Assembly: GCA_910588685.1 (NCBI GenBank)
Contig: CAJUPX010000030.1
Coordinates: forward strand, 1 to 14,079
Direction: 5' to 3'
DNA: 14,079 nucleotides
From: an uncultured Christensenellaceae bacterium
GTDB taxonomy: Bacteria; Bacillota; Clostridia; Christensenellales; Borkfalkiaceae
This document shows positions 1 through 5,424 of this stretch, piece by piece; within the stretch, counting starts at the first letter, position 1, and every line of letters starts with the position of its first letter. The notes beneath the pieces were generated by a model. It did not search any database, was not told where the DNA came from, and saw nothing but the letters and a program-made list of their open reading frames with translations. The position numbers and the translations under genes were made by a program.

Positions 1-64
1 AAAATTTTCTAAAAAAATTCAAGAAAATTACTTGCAAACGCTTGACAAATTAACAGTAATATTA

Positions 65-93
65 TTGAATTTTCAATATTTTTGTGCTATAAT
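65..93 (+). promoter_or_regulatory. Promoter of the rubrerythrin gene, with overlapping palindrome
   Basis: A sigma-A-type promoter is readable: TTGAAT at 65-70, a 17-nt spacer, and TATAAT at 88-93 preceded by TGC (extended -10). A perfect 7-bp inverted repeat, TATTGAA-TT-TTCAATA at 63-78, covers the -35 box and the start of the spacer, which is where a repressor would sit. PerR-type regulators commonly control rubrerythrins in clostridia, but this 7-2-7 palindrome is not a match to the usual 7-1-7 Per box, so the regulator is unknown. A second TTGACA at 42-47 has no -10 at a usable distance. Confidence 0.72.
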
Positions 94-135
94 CTGTTTG
101 TTACAAATTTAAAAATTCAAGGAGTGTAAATTACT

Positions 136-666
136 ATGAAAAGATGTAAGGTCTGCGGTGAAATCGTAGAAGATAACGTAGATGTATGCCCCGTATGCAA
201 GGCTAAGGTTTTTGAGCCGGTAGGAGAGGGCAAAGCGGCTTACGCGTGCGAACACATAGTCGGCGACGGCAAGGTTGACGACGAAGAAATAATGGCGGGA
301 CTTCACGCAAACTTCGCGGGCGAGTGCACGGAGGTAGGTATGTACCTTGCTATGGCAAGGGTTGCCGAGCGCGAGGGCTATCCCGAAATTGCAGAAGCGT
401 ACAAGCGTTACGCTTATGAAGAGGCTGAGCACGCAGCAAAATTCGCAGAGCTTTTGGGCGAGGTTGTAACGCCTTCCACCAAAAAGAATCTGGAACTCCG
501 CGCGGCGGCAGAGGCAGGCGCGTGCGAGGGTAAGCTTGCAATAGCAAAGCGCGCTAAACAGCTCGGCTACGACGCAATCCACGACACCGTGCACGAAATG
601 GCAAAGGACGAGGCGCGCCACGGCGCAGGCTTTGCGGGAATGCTTAAAAGATATTTCGGCAAATAA
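136..666 (+). CDS. rbr: Reverse-type rubrerythrin (N-terminal rubredoxin-like domain)
   Basis: This 176-residue non-haem di-iron protein most likely reduces hydrogen peroxide with electrons from NAD(P)H via redox partners, protecting an anaerobe in the cytoplasm. The domain order is reversed compared with classical rubrerythrin. A rubredoxin-like iron site comes first, with two CxxC pairs at C4/C7 and C18/C21, followed by a ferritin-like four-helix domain from about residue 45. The di-iron ligands are recognisable: E63, E96-x-x-H99, E126 and E159-x-x-H162. The stretch DAIHDTVHEMAKDEARHG is typical of clostridial reverse rubrerythrins. The start is fixed by AAGGAG at 119-124, 11 nt upstream of ATG. 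The gene has its own promoter and is monocistronic, ending about 95 nt before a strong terminator. Family assignment is firm; peroxidase activity is inferred from the family. Confidence 0.93.
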   Translation: MKRCKVCGEIVEDNVDVCPVCKAKVFEPVGEGKAAYACEHIVGDGKVDDEEIMAGLHANFAGECTEVGMYLAMARVAEREGYPEIAEAYKRYAYEEAEHAAKFAELLGEVVTPSTKKNLELRAAAEAGACEGKLAIAKRAKQLGYDAIHDTVHEMAKDEARHGAGFAGMLKRYFGK

Positions 667-761
667 TTAAATTGCAATAGAGCAAAAGGATAGGTGTAAA
701 GCGCATTTCCCATAGAGAATTGTAAAATTAAATTTTTTTAGTGCTACGCTTTCATATTATT

Positions 762-796
762 AAAAGGCTCTCGAACAAAATGTTCGAGAGCCTTTT
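762..796. terminator. Bidirectional terminator between rubrerythrin and DUF6194 genes
   Basis: A perfect 16-bp stem (762-777 with 781-796) closes on a 3-nt AAA loop. The arms begin with AAAA and end with TTTT, so a short U-tract is produced whichever strand is transcribed. It lies between the convergent genes ending at 666 (+) and 840 (-), as expected for a shared terminator. Confidence 0.85.
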
Positions 797-839
797 AGCT
801 TACACATAATGAAGTTAATAAGATAAATTGAAATTTAAC

Positions 840-1286
840 TTACTTTCTTTTAGAATATTTTTCCTTTGCGTACTCATAAGCCTCTTTAATTAACGGCTTT
901 AATCTTTCAAAGGTTATATCAGACGGATTGAGCGCACACACCCAACTCATCCAAGCGTAAACGGGGTGTGGCAATATTTTATCTGTTTGCGTAAAGTCAT
1001 ACGGCATATCCACAATTCCGCCTTTTGACGGACGTGCAGGAACAAAGCCGAACATATTTATAAAAGTATTTTTGCGAATACCTACATTTACGCGGTAAAT
1101 ATTTTCCCTGTTCAAATCCGAACTCTTATCGTTGTCGCCGTCTTTCTCTTTGACGGTTAAAATATAAATTCCTCGTTTTAGCGTATTATTCGGATTATAG
1201 AAAATTCCGTTCTCGCCCCAACTGCTTACTAAAACCGTGTCGGGTAAATTATTAAGGCAGTATTTGAGTATATCGTTAGGTTGCAT
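840..1286 (-). CDS. DUF6194 family protein of unknown function
   Basis: A 148-residue cytoplasmic protein with no signal peptide or membrane segment. It resembles the DUF6194 family: an N-terminal helix followed by a WGE-x-x-x-FYNP segment, a central V-N-V-G-I strand, and a C-terminal part with LPHPVYAWMSWVCALNP followed by a helix rich in Lys and Glu. No catalytic function is established for the family, and no residue pattern here reveals one. The start is supported by AGGAAAG, 6 nt upstream of ATG on the minus strand. The gene stands alone with its own predicted promoter and shares the terminator at 762-796 with the rubrerythrin gene. Its DNA is visibly more AT-rich than the core genes to the right, which would fit acquisition by transfer, though this is weak. 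The family call comes from recall of conserved segments. Confidence 0.72.
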   Translation of the reverse strand: MQPNDILKYCLNNLPDTVLVSSWGENGIFYNPNNTLKRGIYILTVKEKDGDNDKSSDLNRENIYRVNVGIRKNTFINMFGFVPARPSKGGIVDMPYDFTQTDKILPHPVYAWMSWVCALNPSDITFERLKPLIKEAYEYAKEKYSKRK

Positions 1287-1327
1287 TTTATACTTTCCTA
1301 ATGTAAATTACTGTTTATAGTATTATC

Positions 1328-1356
1328 ATTTTAACACAATGGAAAATGAAAAACAA
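1328..1356 (-). promoter_or_regulatory. Probable promoter of the DUF6194 gene
   Basis: Reading the minus strand, TTGTTT (1356-1351), a 17-nt spacer and TAAAAT (1333-1328) form a plausible sigma-A promoter about 40 nt upstream of the start codon. The -35 box matches only the TTG half of the consensus, so this is tentative. Confidence 0.4.
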
Positions 1357-1408
1357 GCGGTTTGCAATATCAGCCATATCTCACTTGGCTACAAGTAGCC
1401 TCGCTTGT
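1353..1408. repeat. Small hairpin-containing intergenic element
   Basis: Part of the 454-bp stretch 1287-1740, which holds no convincing gene. ACAAGCG (1353-1359) pairs with CGCTTGT (1402-1408). Inside lies a second hairpin, GGCTA-CAAG-TAGCC, at about 1387-1400. The nested layout resembles a degraded mobile repeat or a small structured RNA, but which of these it is cannot be decided from one copy. Confidence 0.35.
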
Positions 1409-1431
1409 CCACGCAATATAAATATCAAAAA

Positions 1432-1462
1432 AGGCGTGGCTTCACGCCACGCCTGATTTTTT
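1432..1462 (+). terminator. Intrinsic terminator-like hairpin without an assigned gene
   Basis: AGGCGTGGC (1432-1440) and GCCACGCCT (1446-1454) form a perfect 9-bp GC-rich stem with a TTCAC loop, followed by GA and six T residues. It is oriented to stop plus-strand transcription, yet no plus-strand gene lies between 796 and this site. It may end an unrecognised small RNA starting near 1350, insulate the Cys-rich gene, or belong to a repeat. Confidence 0.55.
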
Positions 1463-1576
1463 CCCTGCGGCTTACCTGTTTTTCCCTATTGGAATTACGG
1501 TAATGCCTGTCCTTTTTTTAATTAAAGCCGCTCTGATATTTTAAATTTATGCGTTTAAAATATTCTTTCTTTTCCT

Positions 1577-1632
1577 GCCAGATAGACTGCACGTGAAAGA
1601 TATCGGCAGATAATTTGCTTGGTTTATCTGGC
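1577..1632. repeat. Spaced inverted repeat upstream of the Cys-rich gene
   Basis: GCCAGATA at 1577-1584 is the exact reverse complement of TATCTGGC at 1625-1632, with 40 nt between. It sits just upstream of the predicted sporulation promoter and could be an operator pair or the outer stem of an RNA. A further possible weak hairpin with a T-rich end lies near 1469-1520. Eight-base spaced matches can arise by chance. Confidence 0.3.
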
Positions 1633-1653
1633 GAATAGAATCTAAAACGTTAC

Positions 1654-1681
1654 ACTTCTTATTTTGTTCTCGCATATTATA
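1654..1681 (+). promoter_or_regulatory. Putative mother-cell sigma (SigK/SigE-type) promoter of the Cys-rich gene
   Basis: AC at 1654-1655, a spacer of exactly 17 nt, and CATATTATA at 1673-1681 match the established SigK layout (AC, 16-17 nt, CATAnnnTA); the -10 also fits SigE. No good sigma-A pair is seen here. The expected transcript start falls near 1687-1690. The consensus is short, so the match is suggestive only. Confidence 0.5.
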
Positions 1682-1686
1682 TGATA

Positions 1687-1714
1687 TACGGCAAGGGGGA
1701 AAACCTTTGCCGTA
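1687..1714 (+). other. Hairpin at the predicted 5' end of the Cys-rich mRNA
   Basis: ACGGCAA pairs with TTGCCGT around a G-rich/A-rich loop, with two more G-C pairs possible across a one-base bulge. If the promoter at 1654-1681 is real, the transcript begins in or just before this hairpin, which would be a 5'-stabilising structure. The ribosome binding site AAAGGA at 1724-1729 is left single-stranded. Confidence 0.4.
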
Positions 1715-1740
1715 AGACAGGATAAAGGAACGAAATACAA

Positions 1741-2145
1741 ATGTGTAATTGCAATAACAATAATAACGGCTGTTGCCGTGATAACTGCAACAGAAACAAC
1801 TGCGGCTGTGGCTGTGGCTGCGGACTTTTAAATTGGCTTTTCGGTAACAATTGCGGAAATAACTGCAACAGGTGCAACTGTTGGCGTCACAGCCGCAACT
1901 GTCATAGCTGCGGCTGCAACGGCAACGGCAGATACGGTTGCGGCTGCAACTCGTGGAGAACGGCTAACAATAATAACTGCGGCTGTTACGACGCATACTA
2001 TGCTGCTCAGTACTGCCTTAATTCCGATTTCTGCGGGCGCAGCAATTGGTTCGAGGGTCAGACCCTGCATTCTTCCTGCGGCTGTAACAGCGGCTCGCGC
2101 CAGGTCAACGAGTGGCGTAACTGCGGCTGCGGCTGTAACAACTAA
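1741..2145 (+). CDS. Cys/Asn/Gly-rich protein, possible spore outer-layer component
   Basis: This 134-residue protein belongs to no family I can name. Its composition is extreme: about 27 Cys and 32 Asn, many Gly, no Lys, and a single Met at the start. The Cys residues occur as C-G-C and C-N-C units (CGCGCGCG near residues 21-28; CGCGC at the very end). A short hydrophobic patch, LLNWLFG, lies at 29-35, and a less repetitive Tyr/Ser part spans about 80-120. There is no signal peptide. AAAGGA 11 nt upstream supports the ATG. Disulfide-crosslinked Cys-rich proteins are typical of clostridial and bacillar spore coat and exosporium, and the predicted SigK-type promoter agrees, so a spore-layer structural role is the best guess. 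Metal binding is the alternative. The coding frame is credible because the codons stay in the same Cys/Asn/Gly pattern up to a stop followed directly by a terminator. Confidence 0.7.
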   Translation: MCNCNNNNNGCCRDNCNRNNCGCGCGCGLLNWLFGNNCGNNCNRCNCWRHSRNCHSCGCNGNGRYGCGCNSWRTANNNNCGCYDAYYAAQYCLNSDFCGRSNWFEGQTLHSSCGCNSGSRQVNEWRNCGCGCNN

Positions 2146-2150
2146 AAAAT

Positions 2151-2176
2151 AAAGGCGCTGCAATCGCAGCGCCTTT
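2151..2176. terminator. Bidirectional terminator between the Cys-rich and YihY genes
   Basis: An 11-bp perfect stem (2151-2161 with 2166-2176) has an AATC loop. Plus-strand transcripts end in TTTT. Minus-strand transcripts end in a better tract, TTTATTTTTT. The site lies between the stops of two convergent genes at 2145 and 2182. Confidence 0.85.
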
Positions 2177-2181
2177 TATAT

Positions 2182-2976
2182 TTACATAACTTTTTTCAGC
2201 GGCTTCATTTTCAGCGGATAGCCCTGTTTTTCAAGCGCCTTGCGGTTGTTAATCATACCTATGACAAAACAACTCATCATAACGTAACACCAAAGCAAAA
2301 ACACTATAACCGAGGCAATTTTGCCGTAAAGTCTTTCGGGGTCGGCAAAACTCATATACGCGCCGAAGCCCACAACAAACACCAGCCACAGCGCGGTAGT
2401 CAGTAAACTCCCGGGTACTGCGTAACTCAGCTTTAATTTGTACGGACAGGCGAATATGTTCATTACAAGCGCAATCAAAAAAGCAAGCGCGGTAAAAAAC
2501 ACGCTTGTAATCATTTCCGAAACAAACTGCGGAAACAGATAAGACAGCAATTTTGTGCCTGTAACGGTAATACCCGCAGTTGCGGCGACAAGCAAAATTG
2601 TTGCGGCGATAAGTAAAAGAGAGGCAAGCCTCAGTTTTAATCCGCCCTTAACTCTGTCCGTTTCGTAAATAATTTCTCCGCTGCGTCTTAAATGGTAAAA
2701 GAAGTTGGTGGATGAGTATAGAGAGGTTGCTAAAAGTATAATTCCCGCGCCGCTTGCCGCGCTCTGCGCCGACTGCTTTAAATACCGTAAAAAAGGAGCC
2801 ACGCTCTCAAACAGCGCGTGCGAAAAAATGCGTTCTACGTCCACGTTTCCGAATGCGAGAGTAAGCCAGAGCACAAAGGGTGCTATGCTCATAAGCAAAA
2901 AATATACCAGCGTGCCGGCAATGGTTGAAAACCGCTTGTCGGCGTAATATCTGTAAATTGCAATAATTTTATGCAT
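2182..2976 (-). CDS. YihY/BrkB family inner-membrane protein
   Basis: A 264-residue integral membrane protein of the YihY (formerly 'ribonuclease BN') family, whose transport or envelope role is still unsettled. Six hydrophobic helices are visible at roughly 20-40, 72-92, 115-140, 150-178, 186-210 and 218-243. The N-terminal pattern of basic helix, then A-G-T-L-V-Y-F-L-L-M-S-I-A-P-F is typical of the family. The start is uncertain. The frame is open back to TTG at 3033, but that codon touches the T-tract of the upstream terminator and has no ribosome binding site. ATG at 2976 gives a usual family N-terminus (MHKIIAIYRYY) and is preferred here, although its ribosome binding site is also poor. 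No promoter is obvious between the terminator and this start, so expression may depend on read-through from the DegV genes. Confidence 0.85.
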   Translation of the reverse strand: MHKIIAIYRYYADKRFSTIAGTLVYFLLMSIAPFVLWLTLAFGNVDVERIFSHALFESVAPFLRYLKQSAQSAASGAGIILLATSLYSSTNFFYHLRRSGEIIYETDRVKGGLKLRLASLLLIAATILLVAATAGITVTGTKLLSYLFPQFVSEMITSVFFTALAFLIALVMNIFACPYKLKLSYAVPGSLLTTALWLVFVVGFGAYMSFADPERLYGKIASVIVFLLWCYVMMSCFVIGMINNRKALEKQGYPLKMKPLKKVM

Positions 2977-3034
2977 AAACTTATTTTTGCCAAATACGCC
3001 CCGTTTAATTCTCCGCTCCGTAAACTCCCGCAAT

Positions 3035-3062
3035 AAAAAAACCGCTCCGTTTAAGAGCGGTT
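3035..3062 (-). terminator. Terminator of the DegV operon
   Basis: On the minus strand AACCGCTC and GAGCGGTT (fwd 3040-3047 with 3055-3062) form an 8-bp stem with a 7-nt loop, followed by seven T residues. It lies 9 nt past the stop of the second DegV gene and immediately before the YihY reading frame. Confidence 0.87.
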
Positions 3063-3070
3063 AATATTAA

Positions 3071-3949
3071 TTATTTTTTATACTTAATTGCACAGCCCGC
3101 GGCAAGAGCTTTGGGACCTATATGGCTTGCAACGCTCAGAGAAAGGGGACGTATGCACACAAACTCCACGTTGGGGAATGCCGCTATCATTTCGGCTTTA
3201 AATTTTTCAGCTTCTTCGGGGTTATCGGTATGCGCAACCGCAACAACCATTCTGCCCTCGTCAACAAGGTCCTTAAACCGTGTTTCCAAATCGTTTTTAA
3301 TAGCCTTTATAATAGTAGTTTTCGCGTCGGAAACTTTTCTGACCTTTGCGTACTGGTCAAGCTTTTCGCCCTGAATCTGTAAAACGGGTTTAATTTTTAA
3401 AAGCGTGCCCACTGCGGCGGCAGCGGCTGTAAGCCTGCCGCTCTTTTTAAGGTATTTGAGCGTATCCACCATAATATAAATACTGCTCTTCATAGAAGTT
3501 TCCATCAGCCACTCGTAAATTTCCTTGGCTGTTTTGCCTTCTTTCGCCATATTAAGCGCGTCAATAACGCTCTGTCTTTGAGTAATGGACACGCGGTGGT
3601 TATCCACAACAAAAACTTTTCCGTTAAACTTTTCGTTGTTTTCCGCAACCTTTGCAAGAATATGGCCGGTCTGGGAAAGTCCGCTTGAAATAGGTACGTA
3701 AATTATAGCCTCGTAGTCTTGTAAAAGCTTTTCCCACATCTCGCTCACTGCCTCGGGGTTGGGCTGAGAGGTGGATACGTTTGCGTCGCTTTTCAGCTTT
3801 TCGTAGTATTTTTCCTGTGTAATCGTTAAATCTTCATAGAACAATTCGTTATCGATGTAAACGGGAACGGGTGCGATAAACACGCCCAGCTCTTCGGCTT
3901 CCTTTTGTGTTATACCGCTGCTACTGTCGGCCATAAGTGCAATTTTCAT
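3071..3949 (-). CDS. DegV family fatty-acid-binding protein, copy 2 of a tandem pair
   Basis: A 292-residue soluble DegV/FakB-type protein. In the Fak system such proteins hold a fatty acid for phosphorylation by the kinase FakA, and the acyl phosphate then feeds phospholipid synthesis. Family landmarks in order are: DSSSG at 8-12, STSQPNP at 59-65, SSGLSQT at 88-94, SGRL at 170-173 and SHIGP at 275-279, which supplies the conserved His of the carboxylate site. The usual DSTSD motif reads DSSSG here. AAGGAGA lies 6 nt before ATG and within the 15-nt gap after the preceding DegV gene, so the two are co-transcribed. By eye it is about 60% identical to its neighbour, so this is an old tandem duplication. 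No fakA is in the window. The partner and the fatty acid preference are unknown. Confidence 0.93.
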   Translation of the reverse strand: MKIALMADSSSGITQKEAEELGVFIAPVPVYIDNELFYEDLTITQEKYYEKLKSDANVSTSQPNPEAVSEMWEKLLQDYEAIIYVPISSGLSQTGHILAKVAENNEKFNGKVFVVDNHRVSITQRQSVIDALNMAKEGKTAKEIYEWLMETSMKSSIYIMVDTLKYLKKSGRLTAAAAAVGTLLKIKPVLQIQGEKLDQYAKVRKVSDAKTTIIKAIKNDLETRFKDLVDEGRMVVAVAHTDNPEEAEKFKAEMIAAFPNVEFVCIRPLSLSVASHIGPKALAAGCAIKYKK

Positions 3950-3964
3950 AATTTTCTCCTTGGA

Positions 3965-4837
3965 TTAATATTTGATTGCACAACCGCAAGCCAGAGAGCC
4001 GGGACCTATGTGGCAGGATACGCTCAGGGAGAGGGGGTCTATGTATAAAATCTCAACGTCGGGGAAAGCCTCTTTAAGCTCCGCCGCAAAAATTTCGGCT
4101 TCTGCTGAATTTTCGGTGTGCGCAATTGCAAGCGTCATTTTGCCTGCTTTTACAACGTCTTTAAACCTCGTTTCAAAATCGGTTTTTATGGCGTTTATCA
4201 TTGTTTTTTTAGCGTCTGCGAGCTTGCGGACTTTAGCAAATTTATCTAATTTATCACCCTGAATCTGCAAAACGGGCTTGATTTTCAAAAGTGTGCCTAT
4301 GGCTGCAACGGCGGGTGTAAGTCTGCCGCCGCGCTTTAAATACTTTAACGTGTCAACCATAATATAAATGCTCGACTGCATTTTGGTAGCCATAAGCCAG
4401 TCGTAAATTTCCTGTGCGGTTTTGCCGTCTTCGGCAAGCTTAATAGCGTCCATAACGCTCTGGCGCTGGGTGATGGAAATTCTCTGGTTGTCTACAACAA
4501 ATACTTTGCCCTTAAATCTTTCCTCTGTTTCGGCATAGTGCGTAAGGGTGCGGCAGGTTTCGGAAAGCCCGCTCGACATAGGTATATAAATTACCGCGTC
4601 GTTGGTTTTTAGTGCTTTTTCCCAAAGCTCGCCTACGTCCTCGGGGTTGGGCTGAGAGGTGGACACGCGCGAGTCGCCTTTTAATCTTTCATAGAACTGT
4701 TCTTGCGACAAAGTTAAATCTTCAAAATATAACCCGTCGTCAATAAGAACGGGCATAGGCACAACGCTTATGCCAAGCTTAGCGGCTTCGCTTTGCGTAA
4801 TGCCGCTGTTGCTGTCGGTTATGATGGCTGTTTTCAT
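3965..4837 (-). CDS. DegV family fatty-acid-binding protein, copy 1 of a tandem pair
   Basis: A 290-residue DegV/FakB-type protein and the first gene of the two-gene operon. It carries DSNSG near residue 8, STSQPNP, SSGLSET, RGGRLT and CHIGPGSL, the last being closer to the family norm (HxGPG) than in its paralogue. An upstream in-frame ATG at 4846 is rejected: the AGGAG motif lies only 2 nt from it but 11 nt from the ATG at 4837. The resulting N-terminus MKTAIITDSNSG also aligns with the paralogue's MKIALMADSSSG. Keeping two copies suggests different fatty acid specificities, as known for FakB1/FakB2 pairs; this is inference. Both end in a Gly-Cys-Ala-Ile-Lys-Tyr tail. Confidence 0.93.
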   Translation of the reverse strand: MKTAIITDSNSGITQSEAAKLGISVVPMPVLIDDGLYFEDLTLSQEQFYERLKGDSRVSTSQPNPEDVGELWEKALKTNDAVIYIPMSSGLSETCRTLTHYAETEERFKGKVFVVDNQRISITQRQSVMDAIKLAEDGKTAQEIYDWLMATKMQSSIYIMVDTLKYLKRGGRLTPAVAAIGTLLKIKPVLQIQGDKLDKFAKVRKLADAKKTMINAIKTDFETRFKDVVKAGKMTLAIAHTENSAEAEIFAAELKEAFPDVEILYIDPLSLSVSCHIGPGSLACGCAIKY

Positions 4838-4877
4838 AATTGACATAACTCCTGTATTAATTTTTTATGACAAAATC

Positions 4878-4906
4878 ATTTTATATTATATGTCGCTAAA
4901 TGTCAA
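4878..4906 (-). promoter_or_regulatory. Promoter of the DegV operon
   Basis: On the minus strand a perfect TTGACA (4906-4901) is followed after 17 nt by TAAAAT (4883-4878), about 40 nt upstream of the start codon. A perfect TATAAT at 4890-4885 is also present, but its -35 partner at the right distance is poor. Confidence 0.65.
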
Positions 4907-4970
4907 ATAACTAAACAGAGTTTATTAAATGTCTAAAAAATTATGTCTTAATATGTCAAATGTTTAGTAA
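4891..4970. promoter_or_regulatory. Spaced TGTC repeats upstream of the DegV operon, candidate operator
   Basis: TGTC occurs at 4891, 4901, 4930, 4944 and 4954. Two of the pairs are spaced by exactly 10 nt, one helical turn, and form a longer imperfect direct repeat (TGTC-N6-TGTCAAAT at 4891 and again at 4944). The copy nearest the gene supplies the -35 box. The pattern looks like a multi-site operator. No known fatty-acid regulator box was recognised. Confidence 0.4.
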
Positions 4971-5006
4971 GTATACAAAGAAATATAAAAACGTGGCTAA
5001 AAATAC

Positions 5007-5035
5007 TTGAATTTTTTTACGGAATAGTATAAAAT
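5007..5035 (+). promoter_or_regulatory. Promoter of tRNA-Ser
   Basis: TTGAAT at 5007-5012, a 17-nt spacer and TAAAAT at 5030-5035 (overlapping TATAAA at 5028-5033) precede the tRNA by 45 nt. Confidence 0.55.
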
Positions 5036-5079
5036 AACAAAGTCAGTGAAATCAACTCTGACAACCAAATCATAAAAAC

Positions 5080-5167
5080 GCAGAGATGGCGGAGTGGTCG
5101 AACGCGCACGACTCGAAATCGTGTTACGGGCAACTGTACGGGGGTTCGAATCCCTCTCTCTGCGCCA
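5080..5167 (+). tRNA. tRNA-Ser (anticodon CGA)
   Basis: The cloverleaf is complete. The acceptor stem is GCAGAGA (5080-5086) with TCTCTGC (5157-5163). The anticodon stem CACGA/TCGTG (5107-5111, 5119-5123) encloses the loop CTCGAAA with anticodon CGA at 5114-5116, which reads the Ser codon UCG. A 16-nt variable arm at 5124-5139 is of the long type expected for Ser. The T arm is GGGGG-TTCGAAT-CCCTC at 5140-5156. The discriminator is G5164 and CCA is encoded at 5165-5167. Its last 21 bases are repeated 185 bp downstream. Confidence 0.96.
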
Positions 5168-5352
5168 TAATATCCCCGCAGGCATTCGCCTGCGGGGATA
5201 ATATTTCTTGGCGCGAGAATGAGGGATTCGAGGGGAGGCAAGCAAAACATTGTTTTGCGCAGGTCGGAGGACTCTACCGACGACTTGACAGCAATTGAAT
5301 TTGCTGTCAACCGTGCGCGCCGCACAAGGCGCGAATCCCTCTCTCTGCGCCA
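5147..5352. repeat. Direct repeat of the tRNA-Ser 3' end flanking a 185-bp insert
   Basis: The 21 bases at 5147-5167 (from CGAATCCC in the T arm to the CCA) recur exactly at 5332-5352. Such duplicated tRNA 3' ends are the signature of site-specific integration (attL/attR) or of a tRNA-derived repeat. The canonical terminator begins right after the second copy, where it would be expected if the 185 bp had been inserted into an original tRNA-terminator unit. No integrase gene is present. Confidence 0.75.
5171..5206 (+). terminator. Hairpin directly after the tRNA
   Basis: A perfect 13-bp stem (5171-5183 with 5188-5200) with an ATTC loop begins 4 nt after the CCA and is followed by ATATTTCTT, an imperfect U-tract. 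It can end tRNA transcription and supply the 3' trailer. It lies inside the insert flanked by the duplicated tRNA ends. Confidence 0.6.
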
Positions 5353-5353
5353 A
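5208..5353. mobile_element. 146-bp multi-hairpin element with terminal inverted repeats
   Basis: The left end (5208-5230) is nearly the reverse complement of the right end (5332-5353): GAGGGATTCG against CGAATCCCTC and TTGGCGC against GCGCCAA match exactly, with a small mismatch zone between. Inside are four consecutive hairpins: GCAAAAC/GTTTTGC (5242-5258), GTCGG/CCGAC (5263-5281), TTGACAGCAA/TTGCTGTCAA (5285-5310) and GTGCG/CGCAC (5313-5325). It carries no protein gene. It resembles a non-autonomous, structure-dependent mobile repeat. The right arm being tRNA sequence suggests capture of, or targeting to, tRNA ends. Whether it is mobile is inferred. Confidence 0.5.
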
Positions 5354-5391
5354 TAGGAACGTAAGTGTTCAACTTACGTTCCTATTTTTTT
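5353..5391 (+). terminator. Strong terminator downstream of the tRNA locus
   Basis: A perfect 14-bp stem (5353-5366 with 5372-5385) with a GTTCA loop is followed by a run of seven T residues. It is oriented for plus-strand transcripts coming through tRNA-Ser and the following element. Confidence 0.9.
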
Positions 5392-5424
5392 ACTATTAAA
5401 TAAATCGGTTGCACTATAAAATTT

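Noticed and set aside
1828..2163. A minus-strand frame antisense to the Cys-rich gene, giving an Ala/Val-rich protein.
   Set aside because: It is the mirror of repeated Cys/Gly codons, lacks a ribosome binding site and runs through the terminator.
3600..3608. A perfect DnaA box (TTATCCACA).
   Set aside because: It is single, inside a DegV coding sequence where it encodes conserved residues (VDNHR), and far from dnaA; best explained by chance.
4997..5353. Open reading frames on the minus strand across the tRNA and the adjoining element.
   Set aside because: They translate the reverse complement of tRNA-Ser and of the hairpin element. The protein-like text (ERDSNPRTVARN) is a well-known artefact of reading tRNA loci, and no ribosome binding site is present.
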